DNA of 64,000 nucleotides, from contig JAWARJ010000001.1 of the NCBI GenBank assembly GCA_038893495.1, positions 1,415,824-1,479,823 on the forward strand. The letters run 5' to 3'. Position numbers and translations under genes: made by a program. Each line of letters opens with the position of its first letter. Within the stretch, counting starts at the first letter, position 1. Shown in pieces: positions 44,066 through 52,415 of the stretch. The notes below the pieces were generated by a model. The model saw only the letters and a list, made by a program, of their open reading frames with translations, had not been told where the DNA came from and ran no database searches. This DNA is from Thermoproteus sp. GTDB taxonomy: Archaea; Thermoproteota; Thermoprotei; Thermoproteales; Thermoproteaceae.

Positions 44066-44895
44066 GCCTGTAGCGCCACGGCGCCGGAATGGCTTAGGCG
44101 GAACCGCCGCGTCGGGAGTCCCCTCTCTGAGAGGCAACGGGCGGCTTCGTCCGCCATATCTTCATAGGTCAGAAAGACCAAGACGCCCTTCTTGGCGTAA
44201 TAGCCGTCTCCCCACTTCGAGCAGGGCCTCACGGCGTCCTCCAGCCTTTGGGTCAAAAAGCCGGCCGCGCGGGAGAACTGCGCGCTTAGCTCTAAGAAGG
44301 AGTAGTACGTTGGGTCCCTAAGGAGACGCTCCACGATCCTCCTCCCCTCTCCCGCTAGGAACTCCCCGAGGCGTTGAAGCATGGCCCTCGTGTCTTCGAA
44401 TCCGAAATCGTGGGTCAACACCACTAGGTGGGGCGGATGGGGTATTCTATCCACGACCCCGACGCCGGGGGCGCCCGGCTTGACCCTCACCTCTATGCCC
44501 CCGCCGTAGAACTCCGCAATTACGTCCCCCAGACCCGTCCCCATGGAGACCTCGACCTCGTGGGCGATGCGGGCCGCGTCGAGGAGGGAGGAGCCTCTCG
44601 CCGCCGCGACGCCCAAAGCGGCGCCGAGCGCCACGGCTCCGCTGACTCCGTACCCCACGCCTAGAGGGACCGGCGACCTATAGACAACGCGGGCCGAGAA
44701 GCCCATCCTCCCCAGGACCGCCTCGATGTGGGGAAGCCGAGGCAGAGATGTGGGGCCGGCGGGGCCTATATCTACGACCACGCCTGGCCTCAACACCACG
44801 CCGGCCCCCACCGAGCCCGTAAGGGCGGGGGAGTCAGTGTAGACGGGGAACCACATGGACGTCACGTGTAGCGGCACTAATACTCTGGCCTTCAT
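44062..44895 (-). CDS. pantoate kinase (archaeal CoA pathway, GHMP family)
   Basis: Phosphorylates pantoate to 4-phosphopantoate, the archaeal replacement for bacterial pantothenate kinase. GHMP motif [21 protein letters not shown] (residues about 69-89) and [15 protein letters not shown] are present; 277 residues, normal for the family. Convergent with gdhA, overlapping by 4 bases. Phosphopantothenate synthetase (47.8 kb) and PanB (51.3 kb) lie in the same window and complete the step series. GHMP kinases diverge in substrate, so the assignment rests partly on context. Confidence 0.8.
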   Translation of the reverse strand: MKARVLVPLHVTSMWFPVYTDSPALTGSVGAGVVLRPGVVVDIGPAGPTSLPRLPHIEAVLGRMGFSARVVYRSPVPLGVGYGVSGAVALGAALGVAAARGSSLLDAARIAHEVEVSMGTGLGDVIAEFYGGGIEVRVKPGAPGVGVVDRIPHPPHLVVLTHDFGFEDTRAMLQRLGEFLAGEGRRIVERLLRDPTYYSFLELSAQFSRAAGFLTQRLEDAVRPCSKWGDGYYAKKGVLVFLTYEDMADEAARCLSERGLPTRRFRLSHSGAVALQA

Positions 44896-45043
44896 GGCTC
44901 CCGGCCGGCCGCCGGCCTAGACGCGGAGAGGCGGCTATAGACGGAGCGACCCACGTGGGGAATTGTTGGCCTATTTAAATTGCGGCTCGCCGTACGTCAG
45001 AAGGGCCCCAGTAGGGTTTATAATACGGAAACGCCATTTCCTT

Positions 45044-45481
45044 ATGGACCCAGAGACGGTCCTCGTCAGGTATAGGAAAATAGCGGTGGTGGGGGCCTCG
45101 AGGGACCCCTCAAAGTGGGCCCACGTGGTGCCTAAATACCTTATGCAACACGGCTACGAGATCACGCCTGTCAACCCGACGGCCTCGGAGGTGTTGGGCG
45201 TCAAGGCCTACCCCAACCTGCTGTCTATTCCCCACGAGGTGGAGGTCGTGCAGGTCTTCAGGCCCAGCGAGGAGGTGCCCAAGATAGTGGAGGAGGTCTT
45301 GGAGAGGAAGAAAAGGAGGGGCGACGTGAAGGCGGTCTGGCTCCAGTTGGGCATTAAGGCCCCGCCGGAGGCCAAGAGGAAGCTGGAGGAGGCCGGCATA
45401 TATCTGGTGGAGGACATGTGTATGATGGAGACCCACGCCCGCCTCTTCGGGGAGAAACCCTTGGAGCCGGAGGCGCCGTGA
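45044..45481 (+). CDS. CoA-binding domain protein
   Basis: Rossmann-fold CoA-binding protein of the YccU type, 145 residues. RKIAVVGASRDPSKWAHVVPKYLMQHGYEITPVNP and ITPVNPTASEVLG are diagnostic; exact function of the family is unknown. The frame extends upstream to 44963, but a TATA box GTTTATAATA (45016-45025) lies about 24 bases before the ATG at 45044. A run of CoA-linked genes surrounds it. Confidence 0.85.
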   Translation: MDPETVLVRYRKIAVVGASRDPSKWAHVVPKYLMQHGYEITPVNPTASEVLGVKAYPNLLSIPHEVEVVQVFRPSEEVPKIVEEVLERKKRRGDVKAVWLQLGIKAPPEAKRKLEEAGIYLVEDMCMMETHARLFGEKPLEPEAP

Positions 45482-45647
45482 GGGAGGCGGCCGGGCGCGT
45501 TGTGCCTTGTTGCCATGCGCAAAGGCCGGCCCGCCGCAGAGGCGGCACGTCCTATAGGCTGGGGATGGGCGGCTTGTCCTCTACGCCGCGTAGTTCCGGC
45601 GTCCCCGCCGCGCGTCCGCAATTAAGCGTCGTCGTGGAGGCGTCTAG

Positions 45648-46483
45648 ATGAGGCGCCCGCTAGGGGGACGCAACGCGCCGGAGTTGCGTTGGCCTTGTTC
45701 TCAGTGACCGCGTGGAGCACCAACTATTTGGCGGGCAGATTTCTGGCGCTACACGGCGCCGACCCCCCTCGCCATGTCTCTGGCCAGATTCGCCTTGGCC
45801 ACCCCGACGGTCTTCGCGCTGGCCGGGTTCCCCCGATACAGGGGGACTGCCGGGCAGGCTCCTCCTCGCTGGACTTTTAGGGACCGCCATGTTTAACGCC
45901 GCCCTCTACACCTCGTTGAGGTACATGAGCGTAGCCGCGGCCTCCCTATTCGCGGTGTTAGGGGCCCGTTGACCAACATCCTCGTCTCTCTCCTAGAGGG
46001 GACGCCATTGCGCAGATCTGCGCTTGTAGGCGGCGCGCTGTCCCTCGCGGGGGCCTACCTCATACTCGAGCCGTACGTCTCCGTCAAGTCGCTGGCGGGG
46101 CCGGCCTTGGCGCTGACCGCCACGTTGTCGTGGTTTTTATATATAATATATGTCAAGAAGATCTACAGGGCATATCCTCCGCGGCGGCCTCTGCGTGGAT
46201 AAACCTGGCCGGGACCCTCGCCATGGCTCCCCTCACCGCGTTGGCCCGGTTCTAGACGCTCCACGACGCCGAGGCGCTACTGGCCCTTCTGTACGTGGCT
46301 TTGATGCCCGGCGCCCTGGCCTACACGGCTTGGAACACGGCGGTGAAGAGGGCCGGGCGTCGCCGCATCTACATTGCCCTGATGCCCGTTATTACGTTGA
46401 TTATCTCCACCGCGCTCCTCGGAGAGTACGTATCTGGCGCGCAGGCGCTCGGAATGGCCACGGCGATCGGGGCGTGTACCTAG
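45648..46483 (+). pseudogene. decayed DMT/EamA-family permease
   Basis: Translating successive frames gives pieces of one ten-helix permease in order: ATG at 45648 with a short start, MFNAALYTSLRYMSVAAASLFAVLG near 45890-45965 after a frameshift, then LVSLLEGTPLRRSALVGGALSLAGAYLILEP in another frame (45969-46202), and ALAYTAWNTAVKRAGRR with LIISTALLGEYV (46295-46483). These match helix pairs of EamA drug/metabolite transporters. There are several frameshifts and in-frame stops, so it is not expressed as one protein. Codon use is ordinary. Confidence 0.8.
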
Positions 46484-46772
46484 CCCCGCGGGGATCCGCT
46501 AGCATAAGACTAGGCGAAAGTAGGGCGAATGGAAGAAGTCCGGCGCCGCCGCGACGTGGAGCCCCGCCAGAGCGACCGCATGACGACGTCGCTGAGAAGA
46601 AGTAGGGCGCAACCTGCCGCCCACTGCCAATATTGATTCCCTGGTTACTGAACCGGGGTGTGTACGCCGGCATTGTGGATGTAGGCCCTCCTGAAGGCAA
46701 CCTCTCGGCCCCCTCCATATGAAGTTGATATGAACCTCTAAATTTCTGCTCAAAAATCGAACAGCGTCCCTT

Positions 46773-47267
46773 TTAGCCAGCGCCTGCGTGAGGTTGCTGG
46801 CCGACCCGCCTCCTCACGAACTCCACGACGTCTGCTATATCCTTCTCCACAGCCTCTCTGCTGGCATATCTGGCCACATCGCCGTATGGGTCGAGCCCGT
46901 TGTACTGAAACTCGTGGAGGTCGAGGGCCTTCTCCACGGCCAGCTCCAGCTCTCTATCTCCGAGGAGCTGTGCAACTTCCTTCATCCTGTTCGTGGGCAT
47001 CACCGCAATTATCCAGTCCGCCCTCGCCACCTTCCGCCCGCGCCTCGTGGACTTGACGCCGGGGTAGGCCTCCGCGACGACTTCTCTCCTCCTGGCGGCC
47101 TCGGAGGCGAGATACGCCTTGACCGCCTGGAAGGCCTTGGCCGCGGCGTTTCTCAGAAGGCCGTTTTTTAGAAACCTCTCCGCGAGCTCCGCCTCGTATA
47201 GAGCCTCGGCTAGCCTATCCTCCCTGTATTTCTCCAAGTCCCTCCACGGCCTCTCTACCTCAAGCAC
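46773..47267 (-). CDS. PaREP1/PaREP8-like family protein
   Basis: Helical protein of 164 residues resembling the archaeal PaREP1/PaREP8 family of Pyrobaculum repeats: YEAELAERFLKNGLLRNAAAKAFQAVKAYLAS is the typical HEPN-like core. GTG at 47267 chosen from the TATA element TTATTTAAAAAAC on the minus strand about 25 bases upstream. Function unknown; HEPN-like folds are often nucleotide- or RNA-related. A related gene lies at 49566-49964. Confidence 0.65.
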   Translation of the reverse strand: MLEVERPWRDLEKYREDRLAEALYEAELAERFLKNGLLRNAAAKAFQAVKAYLASEAARRREVVAEAYPGVKSTRRGRKVARADWIIAVMPTNRMKEVAQLLGDRELELAVEKALDLHEFQYNGLDPYGDVARYASREAVEKDIADVVEFVRRRVGQQPHAGAG

Positions 47268-47525
47268 GTACCTCCGGGGGCCGTTTTTTAAATAATTGGC
47301 CCAGACGTCTCCGTGAGGGGCGTAGCGACGGGCCCGCGGCCGCTACAATCACGGGGCTTCTGGCCTACCTAATTCCGTATTCCGAAAGGGTCCCCACCGT
47401 CGGCGTAATGGTAGCGCCAACAAGAGCCGCGTAAGGCGCCATGCGGGACCCCGCGGGGACCTTCTAGAGGTCGCGGCGATGAGTCCTCTATTGCAACGCA
47501 TATAAGGTAGAAACGCCTTATGCCT

Positions 47526-47747
47526 ATGAGCGAGAGAACCAGAGGGATGTTGAAGTCCTTCGGTGTTTCTGTCACTATGTACGAAGAGGCTATGGAGAAG
47601 CTCTTGAGGGAGGGGGACCCCCAGGCCGCGCTGGCCGAGGCGCTACGGCTCAACTTGGAGCTGACGGCGCGCCTCGCCGAGATGGTGAAGTACGTGGCGG
47701 AGCTCCAACAAAAGGCCACCGAGGAGCTCTTGAAGAAGTTGAAATAA
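47526..47747 (+). CDS. small helical hypothetical protein, 73 aa
   Basis: Unrecognised protein with two amphipathic helices, the second coiled-coil like (LELTARLAEMVKYVAELQQKATEELLKKLK). ATG at 47526 preferred over the one at 47520 because the TATA box CATATAAGG (47499-47507) then lies 23 bases away. Precedes phosphopantothenate synthetase by about 30 bases on the same strand. It could be a small regulator; nothing in it says what it binds. Confidence 0.6.
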   Translation: MSERTRGMLKSFGVSVTMYEEAMEKLLREGDPQAALAEALRLNLELTARLAEMVKYVAELQQKATEELLKKLK

Positions 47748-47777
47748 AAGGATATATAGGGGCAGGGCGTCGCCTTC

Positions 47778-48554
47778 GTGATTCCTCCCAACCACCCCAG
47801 GAGGGAGTCCCTTTTGATTAGGGAGAGGCTTGTTGAGGGCTTCAGGGAGGGCTACGTGGCCCCCCAAGGCCTCATCGCGCAGGGGAGGGGCGAGTGTTTC
47901 GACTACCTCATAGGCGAGGCGACCACAGAGGAGGCTTGGGAGGCCGAGAGGGCGGCCGTCGCGGCCTTGCTTCTGGCCAGAAGCCCCGTGATATCGGTCA
48001 ACGGCAATGTGGCCGCGCTGGTGCCCGACGGAGTGGTGAGGCTGGCCAAGGCCGTGGGGGCGAGGCTTGAGGTCAACCTCTTCTACCGCACGAGGGAGAG
48101 GGAGGAGCTTATCGCCGAGGTCTTGAGGAGGCACGGCGCGGAGGAGGTCTTAGGCGTGGGCGAAGACGCCTCTTGCACAATCCCGGAGCTCTTCAGCGAG
48201 AGGAGGAGGGTCTCGTGCCGCGGCATATATGTGGCCGACGTGGTCTTCGTGCCGTTGGAGGACGGCGACAGGACGGAGGCCCTCAGGAAGATGGGCAAGA
48301 CCGTCATAGCCGTGGATCTAAACCCGCTATCCCGCACGGCGAGGGCCGCCTCGATAACCATCGTGGACAACGTGGTCAGAGCGGTGCCCAATATGGTCAA
48401 AATAGCGGAGGAGCTCAAGGGGGCCCCTAGGGGCGAGCTGGAGGGGATAGTCAAGTCCTTCGACAACAATAGGAACTTGGGGAGGGCCGTGAGGCGTATA
48501 GCCGAAAGGCTCCTCAAGCTGGCCGAGGAGGGCCTAACGCTCAGCCGCTTTTAA
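47778..48554 (+). CDS. 4-phosphopantoate--beta-alanine ligase (phosphopantothenate synthetase)
   Basis: Joins 4-phosphopantoate with beta-alanine using ATP, the second archaea-specific step in CoA synthesis; 258 residues. IPPNHPRRESLLIRERLVEGF at the start, then SVNGNVAALVP and NVVRAVPNMV are the conserved family segments. GTG start fixed by the TATA box GATATATAGG (47750-47759) about 23 bases upstream. Works after pantoate kinase. Confidence 0.92.
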   Translation: MIPPNHPRRESLLIRERLVEGFREGYVAPQGLIAQGRGECFDYLIGEATTEEAWEAERAAVAALLLARSPVISVNGNVAALVPDGVVRLAKAVGARLEVNLFYRTREREELIAEVLRRHGAEEVLGVGEDASCTIPELFSERRRVSCRGIYVADVVFVPLEDGDRTEALRKMGKTVIAVDLNPLSRTARAASITIVDNVVRAVPNMVKIAEELKGAPRGELEGIVKSFDNNRNLGRAVRRIAERLLKLAEEGLTLSRF

Positions 48555-48568
48555 GCCTCAAATTATAC

Positions 48569-49207
48569 ATGCCTCTGGAGGCACAAGGCAAGAGGGAAGT
48601 GCTGGAGGCCCTCAGAGAGGCCTTGAGGGAGGGCCTCGGCGTCGAGTCGACTCTCGTCTGCAATTCGGATGACGACTGTAGGCTGTGGGTCTTCGAGCCG
48701 GACGCCCACAAGTTGAACCTCCTCGACGAGAGGCTGGCCGAGGCGGCATACGGCGAGAAGATATTTGACGACGGCCGCCTGAAGATATTCATAAGGGCGC
48801 TGGACAAAAGGAGGGTGGAGGTCACAATAGCCAAGGAGGCCGAGGGGGAGCCCTGGGTCTATCAGGACGTGTATAGGATCGGCACCAAGGCGAGAGGGAT
48901 CAGATGGACCTGTAGGAGGGGGAAATGCCGCCTGCGCATTGGGGACGACTACCTCCTGGCCCTCGTGGCTCAGAGCCGCAAGGCATCTGAGGCGGTCTTC
49001 GGCGTAGTGGTCTACGAGGAGGAGGACTTTCGGGTACATATAGACGAGGACCTAAAGCCGACCTTCGTGATGAGGCGCGGCGGGGCGTGGCGCCCCCTGC
49101 TGGCCGAAAGGGAGGGCGACCGCTTCGTGGTCTATGGAGATAGGGAGGACCTAGAGGAGCTAAGGAGGAGGCTGGAGAGGATGGGGATAGGGCTGGACCC
49201 GCCGTAG
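48569..49207 (+). CDS. hypothetical protein, 212 aa
   Basis: Unrecognised cytoplasmic protein, charged and of mixed alpha/beta composition. An N-terminal LEALREALREGLGV helix precedes a beta-rich stretch with two pairs of cysteines, LVCNSDDDCRLWVF and WTCRRGKCRLR, which could bind a metal or form disulphides. Codon use is normal. It starts 14 bases after the phosphopantothenate synthetase stop, so the two may be co-transcribed. Confidence 0.65.
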   Translation: MPLEAQGKREVLEALREALREGLGVESTLVCNSDDDCRLWVFEPDAHKLNLLDERLAEAAYGEKIFDDGRLKIFIRALDKRRVEVTIAKEAEGEPWVYQDVYRIGTKARGIRWTCRRGKCRLRIGDDYLLALVAQSRKASEAVFGVVVYEEEDFRVHIDEDLKPTFVMRRGGAWRPLLAEREGDRFVVYGDREDLEELRRRLERMGIGLDPP

Positions 49208-49565
49208 GTGCGCCCCCGGCCGACGCGCCGCGGTGCTGGGCCCGACGGCGGTTATACACGGCTGAGGGCACGCCCGCGGCTAGGGTTTTGCCGTGGGCTT
49301 TTTCGAAGTGATGTCGGATATGTCTACGGCGCCTTAATGAGGGCTTTTTCGGAGAAATAGAGGCGCTGGCGCCAGTTTAAGGACGGCCGAGGCGGCCGCA
49401 TCCATTACTTTAAAATGCGCCATATTTATCGGCGGGGCCGTTGCGGGCGTCGACGCGTCTCGGGACGGCGCCTAATCCGCCCCAGACGCTCCGAGGGCTT
49501 TGCTACGTGGCGGGAACCGTGATCCACCGCGATATACGTCCCTGCCGCTTAACTTCCCGCGTCGG
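49208..49565. other. intergenic stretch, no gene seen
   Basis: 358 bases between the 212-aa gene and a minus-strand PaREP-like gene. GC-rich with a few short AT patches (CATTACTTTAAAATG near 49405). No open frame with normal codon use, and no convincing tRNA or C/D-box RNA. Confidence 0.4.
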
Positions 49566-49964
49566 TTAGTACGTCGCCAACTCTTTCAGCCTCTTGACTA
49601 GGTTCAAGACCGCCTCCCTATGTAGCTCGAACTCCTCTCTGTCCATGAAGTTGTGGTAGAAATTGGCGTGTAGTCCCTCCGCCATTCTGAACCAGACGAC
49701 TATCTCTTTTTCGCGCATCTCCTTAAACAGCCTATTTATCAATAGGTTGTAGTCTCTGTGGCTGTGGTGGGGGACGCCTTTCTTCTCGGCGATCGCGTTG
49801 AGCAAGGCGGTGACGGCCCCCCAGTACTTCTCCCCCGCCTGTAGGAGGTCGCCCCTGGAGTAGAGCTCCTCGGCCTCCGCCAGGTACTTTTCGTGGAGTT
49901 TTAAATACGCCTCTACGCTTTCGCGCGGGTCCAAACGAGGCGCCAATACGTCCGGCGGGAACAT
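49566..49964 (-). CDS. PaREP1 family protein
   Basis: 132-residue helical protein of the PaREP1 family: EKYLAEAEELYSRGDLLQAGEKYWGAVTALLNAIAEKKG is the characteristic helical pair, followed by RDYNLLINRLFKE and LHANFYHNFM. Such genes are abundant and variable among Thermoproteales; they have a HEPN-like fold and unknown function. ATG at 49964; the frame is open further upstream without a start codon. Confidence 0.75.
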   Translation of the reverse strand: MFPPDVLAPRLDPRESVEAYLKLHEKYLAEAEELYSRGDLLQAGEKYWGAVTALLNAIAEKKGVPHHSHRDYNLLINRLFKEMREKEIVVWFRMAEGLHANFYHNFMDREEFELHREAVLNLVKRLKELATY

Positions 49965-50109
49965 CTCCCAGCCAGCCTCCTCAAGATCTCTGCAATATGC
50001 GGCGACAGGGTCACGCCCACATGTATCGACATGCCTAAGTTTATAAGCTTGGGAGGCAGACCGCGGCAGTGCTTTAGCCGATGCAGGTCAGGCGTGGTGG
50101 ACGGCCGAC

Positions 50110-50480
50110 GCGACGTAGCCTTCGTCTCTGAGTGGTGTAGATCCGCCTCCTGTCTTCACTCACGCTGATCATGAGGGCCCCGTTTAGCTCCGCCCCTGAG
50201 GGGTGGGCCGCCTTGCGGTATGTCCCGTCCAGCTTGACGACGTTGGCTGGCCTCGGCCTAAACGGGTCTGAGATGTCGTACTGCCTCAGCTCCCCGATGT
50301 CCCAAAGCGACACGTGTCGTCGAGCGATACGTCTATGTTGATGACTGGGGGCGGCGCCATCTTCAGGTCCCTTAAGGCGGCGGAGGAGGCCCCCGAGGGC
50401 TAGGCGTCTATGTCGATGGCCTTCTCAGCCCTCCGCCTGCCGTCTTCAAAGACCAAAGCCGCACGGAGCTGGACCGGGCC
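50110..50480 (-). pseudogene. remnant of a selenium-binding protein (SBP56/methanethiol oxidase family) gene
   Basis: On the minus strand, pieces of SBP56 in order: AEKAIDIDA ending in a TAG near 50402, PPPVINIDVSLDD (50310-50350), then, after a frameshift, GELRQYDISDPFRP, HPSGAELNGALMISVSEDRRRIYTT (50140-50310). The intact family has PPLVTDI-SLDD-GELRQYD-SDPF-HP-LNG in the same order. Only the C-terminal half can be traced; the end is lost. The gene has one in-frame stop and at least one frameshift. Confidence 0.75.
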
Positions 50481-50546
50481 GTTTGTCGCTGGAGGCGTGG
50501 GCGTTGTGTCGCCGATAAGTTTATTAAGTAATACATGTAATACGTC

Positions 50547-50786
50547 GTGGAGGTCGTGAGCTTCCGTGTGAGCCGTGAGTTGAAGAGAAAGATGGAGGAG
50601 CTGAGCCACATAAATTGGAGCGAGGTGGTGAGGCGGGCCATTGCGGAGGAGATAGCGAGGCAGGAGACCTTGCGTATAGACCGGGAGCGCGCCTTACGTG
50701 CGTTGCTGGAGCTTTACTCGCTCCGCCAGGAGGCCAGGGGCTGGGACTCGCTGGCTGAGATAAAGAAATGGCGAGGACGGTCGTAG
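50547..50786 (+). CDS. vapB: VapB-type antitoxin
   Basis: 79-residue antitoxin with an N-terminal ribbon-helix-helix DNA-binding fold (EVVSFRVSRELKRKMEEL then INWSEVVRRAIAEEIAR) and a C-terminal tail that would wrap the toxin. GTG start fixed by TATA element AGTTTATTAAG near 50517-50527, about 25 bases upstream. Overlaps the toxin gene by 19 bases; typically autoregulated by the complex. Confidence 0.88.
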   Translation: MEVVSFRVSRELKRKMEELSHINWSEVVRRAIAEEIARQETLRIDRERALRALLELYSLRQEARGWDSLAEIKKWRGRS

Positions 50787-51190
50787 TGGACGCCTCAGTT
50801 GCGGTGAAGTGGTTTGTCGTGGAGGAGTATTCAGACGCGTCGCTGGACCTTTTGAGGGGACATGTGGCGGGCTCCCTAACGCTCGCCGCGCCGGCCCTCA
50901 TACAGTACGAGGTCCTGAACGCCTTGAGGTATTCCCACGTGTTTGACGTAGAGAAGTTGACGAGAGTTGCGAAGATACTCGACGACCTGCAACTGGCCCT
51001 ATACTCTCTGGCGAGGGAGCTAGCTGTGCTCACGGCGAAAACTGCGTACGAGCTAGACCTCACGATATACGACGCCGCGTATGTCGCCCTGTCGAAACAC
51101 CTCGGCGCCCGCCTAATAACCGCCGACGAGGAGATCACCGCAAAATACCAAGACGCAGTGCACATATCAAAAGCAAAGGACGTCCTATAA
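50768..51190 (+). CDS. vapC: VapC-type PIN-domain toxin ribonuclease
   Basis: 140-residue PIN nuclease that cleaves RNA when free of antitoxin. Acidic active-site residues can be placed: Asp in VVVDASVAVKW, Glu in QYEVLNAL, Asp in TIYDAAYVAL and Asp in LITADEEI. Intact and in the normal order after vapB. It lies next to the SBP56 remnant and upstream of panB, near the integrated element but outside it. Confidence 0.92.
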   Translation: MARTVVVDASVAVKWFVVEEYSDASLDLLRGHVAGSLTLAAPALIQYEVLNALRYSHVFDVEKLTRVAKILDDLQLALYSLARELAVLTAKTAYELDLTIYDAAYVALSKHLGARLITADEEITAKYQDAVHISKAKDVL

Positions 51191-51339
51191 GGCCGCGCAT
51201 CTCCCAAAGCCGCAACGCGACCTGGAGCCGCCTTTCGAGGACCGAGGAGACCATATACGACACCACGCGCGGCAGGCAGCTTGGCCGCATGCGGCCCCGT
51301 TGGCGGTCAAGCTTTTTTAAGCCGTGGCTCTCCTCCCCT

Positions 51340-52134
51340 ATGTCGGAGAAAAAGACCGTGCGCCACTTCCTCGAGGCCAAGGGCAAGAGGAAGCTGGCCA
51401 TGATTACGGCCTACGACTACCCCACGGCGAGGCTTGTAGACGAGGCTGGGGTCGACGGCATATTGGTGGGGGACTCCCTCGGCATGGTGGTCCTGGGCTA
51501 CGAAAACACTTTGAGGGTGACTCTGACCGACATGTTGGTCCACGTGGCCGCGGTGGCGAGGGCGAGGCCCAAGGCGCTGTTGGTCGCAGACCTGCCCTTC
51601 ATGACCTACGAGACCGGCGCGAGGGACGCCTTGAGGGCCGCGGCCAAGCTGATAAGGGCAGGCGCCGAGGCAGTCAAGCCCGAAGGCGGCGTGGAGATCG
51701 CCGCGACGGTGGAGAGGCTGGTTAAAGCCGGGGTCCCCGTCATGGGCCACATAGGCCTCAACCCCCAGAGGGTGTTGGCCACTGGGGGCTTCAGGATGGC
51801 CGGGAGGACCGAAGAGGCCAGGAGGAAGGTGTTGGAGGACGCCAAGGCCCTACAGGAGGCGGGCGCCTTCGCCGTAGTGATAGAGTTCGTCCCGGCCTCC
51901 CTCGCAAAGGAAGTCACCGAGGCCTTGAGGATACCCACCATCTGTATAGGCGCCGGGCCCCACTGCGACGGCCAGATACTCGTCCTCCACGACGTCATAG
52001 GCCTCTCCGAGAGGCCGCCCAGCTTCGCCAAGAAGTACGCAGACGTGGCCACGGCCATAAAGGACGCCGTGGCCGCCTACGCCAACGAGGTGAGGAGCGG
52101 TCAGTTCCCCTCGCCACAGCACTATAGGGACTGA
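51340..52134 (+). CDS. panB: 3-methyl-2-oxobutanoate hydroxymethyltransferase
   Basis: First committed step of pantoate synthesis, using methylene-tetrahydropterin; 264 residues. TAYDYPTARLVDEAGVDGILVGDSLGMVV, GHIGLNPQRVLATGG and CIGAGPHCDGQILVLHD are the conserved segments. The frame opens at 51289, but a TATA box CTTTTTTAAG (51312-51321) about 24 bases upstream supports the ATG at 51340. Its product feeds pantoate kinase, after reduction of ketopantoate by an enzyme not seen here. Confidence 0.95.
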   Translation: MSEKKTVRHFLEAKGKRKLAMITAYDYPTARLVDEAGVDGILVGDSLGMVVLGYENTLRVTLTDMLVHVAAVARARPKALLVADLPFMTYETGARDALRAAAKLIRAGAEAVKPEGGVEIAATVERLVKAGVPVMGHIGLNPQRVLATGGFRMAGRTEEARRKVLEDAKALQEAGAFAVVIEFVPASLAKEVTEALRIPTICIGAGPHCDGQILVLHDVIGLSERPPSFAKKYADVATAIKDAVAAYANEVRSGQFPSPQHYRD

Positions 52135-52177
52135 AACGCCGCGAAAATCTTATAAATCGCCTAGTGTTTTTGGCTTG

Positions 52178-52278
52178 AGCCCGGTCGTCTAGCGGCCAAT
52201 GGGGCCACGGTTGGGCGACCCGGCTAGGGATGCGGGGCTTTGGACCCCGTGGCCCGGGTTCGAATCCCGGCCGGGCTA
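52178..52278 (+). tRNA. tRNA-Gln (anticodon TTG) with an intron of about 28 nt in the D-loop
   Basis: Acceptor AGCCCGG pairs with CCGGGCT, then discriminator A. The anticodon stem CGGGG/CCCCG holds loop CTTTGGA, anticodon TTG. T-stem CCGGG/CCCGG with loop TTCGAAT. The D-arm GTCT/GGAT is separated by about 37 bases, where 8-10 are normal, so an intron of about 28 bases interrupts the D-loop. A TATA box CTTATAAAT (52149-52157) lies about 25 bases upstream. No CCA is encoded. The 3' half is the attachment site of the element that follows. Confidence 0.85.
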
Positions 52279-52282
52279 CTTA
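52238..52282 (+). repeat. attL: 45-bp direct repeat copy within tRNA-Gln
   Basis: The repeat starts in the anticodon loop (CTTTGGACC) and runs four bases past the discriminator (CTTA). It is identical to 61908-61952. Integration has left the tRNA gene whole at this end. Confidence 0.92.
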
Positions 52283-52287
52283 CATTC

Positions 52288-52312
52288 CGCTTTACCTTAA
52301 TAATGTAAAGCG
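52288..52312. repeat. inverted repeat next to attL
   Basis: CGCTTTAC and GTAAAGCG separated by 9 bases, six bases after the direct repeat. The same arms and spacing occur just outside attR (61958-61982), so this may be an arm-binding site for the integrase or a transcription terminator. Confidence 0.6.
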
Positions 52313-52415
52313 ACGCCGTTAAGTGACCATATGGGCTCAACTTAATTCAGCTTAATGTCGACAAATAAAAAAGCTATAAAAAATCTACAAAAAGAGCTTA
52401 AAGACACGGCCGCCA

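Noticed and set aside
46401-46753. Minus-strand frames of 84-105 aa beside the DMT remnant
   Set aside because: Partly antisense to the decayed permease, with no promoter and Arg/Gly/Ser-rich content.
49208-49565. Possible C/D-box RNA (GTGATGT near 49307)
   Set aside because: A C-box-like heptamer is present, but no D box at a suitable distance and no terminal stem could be found.
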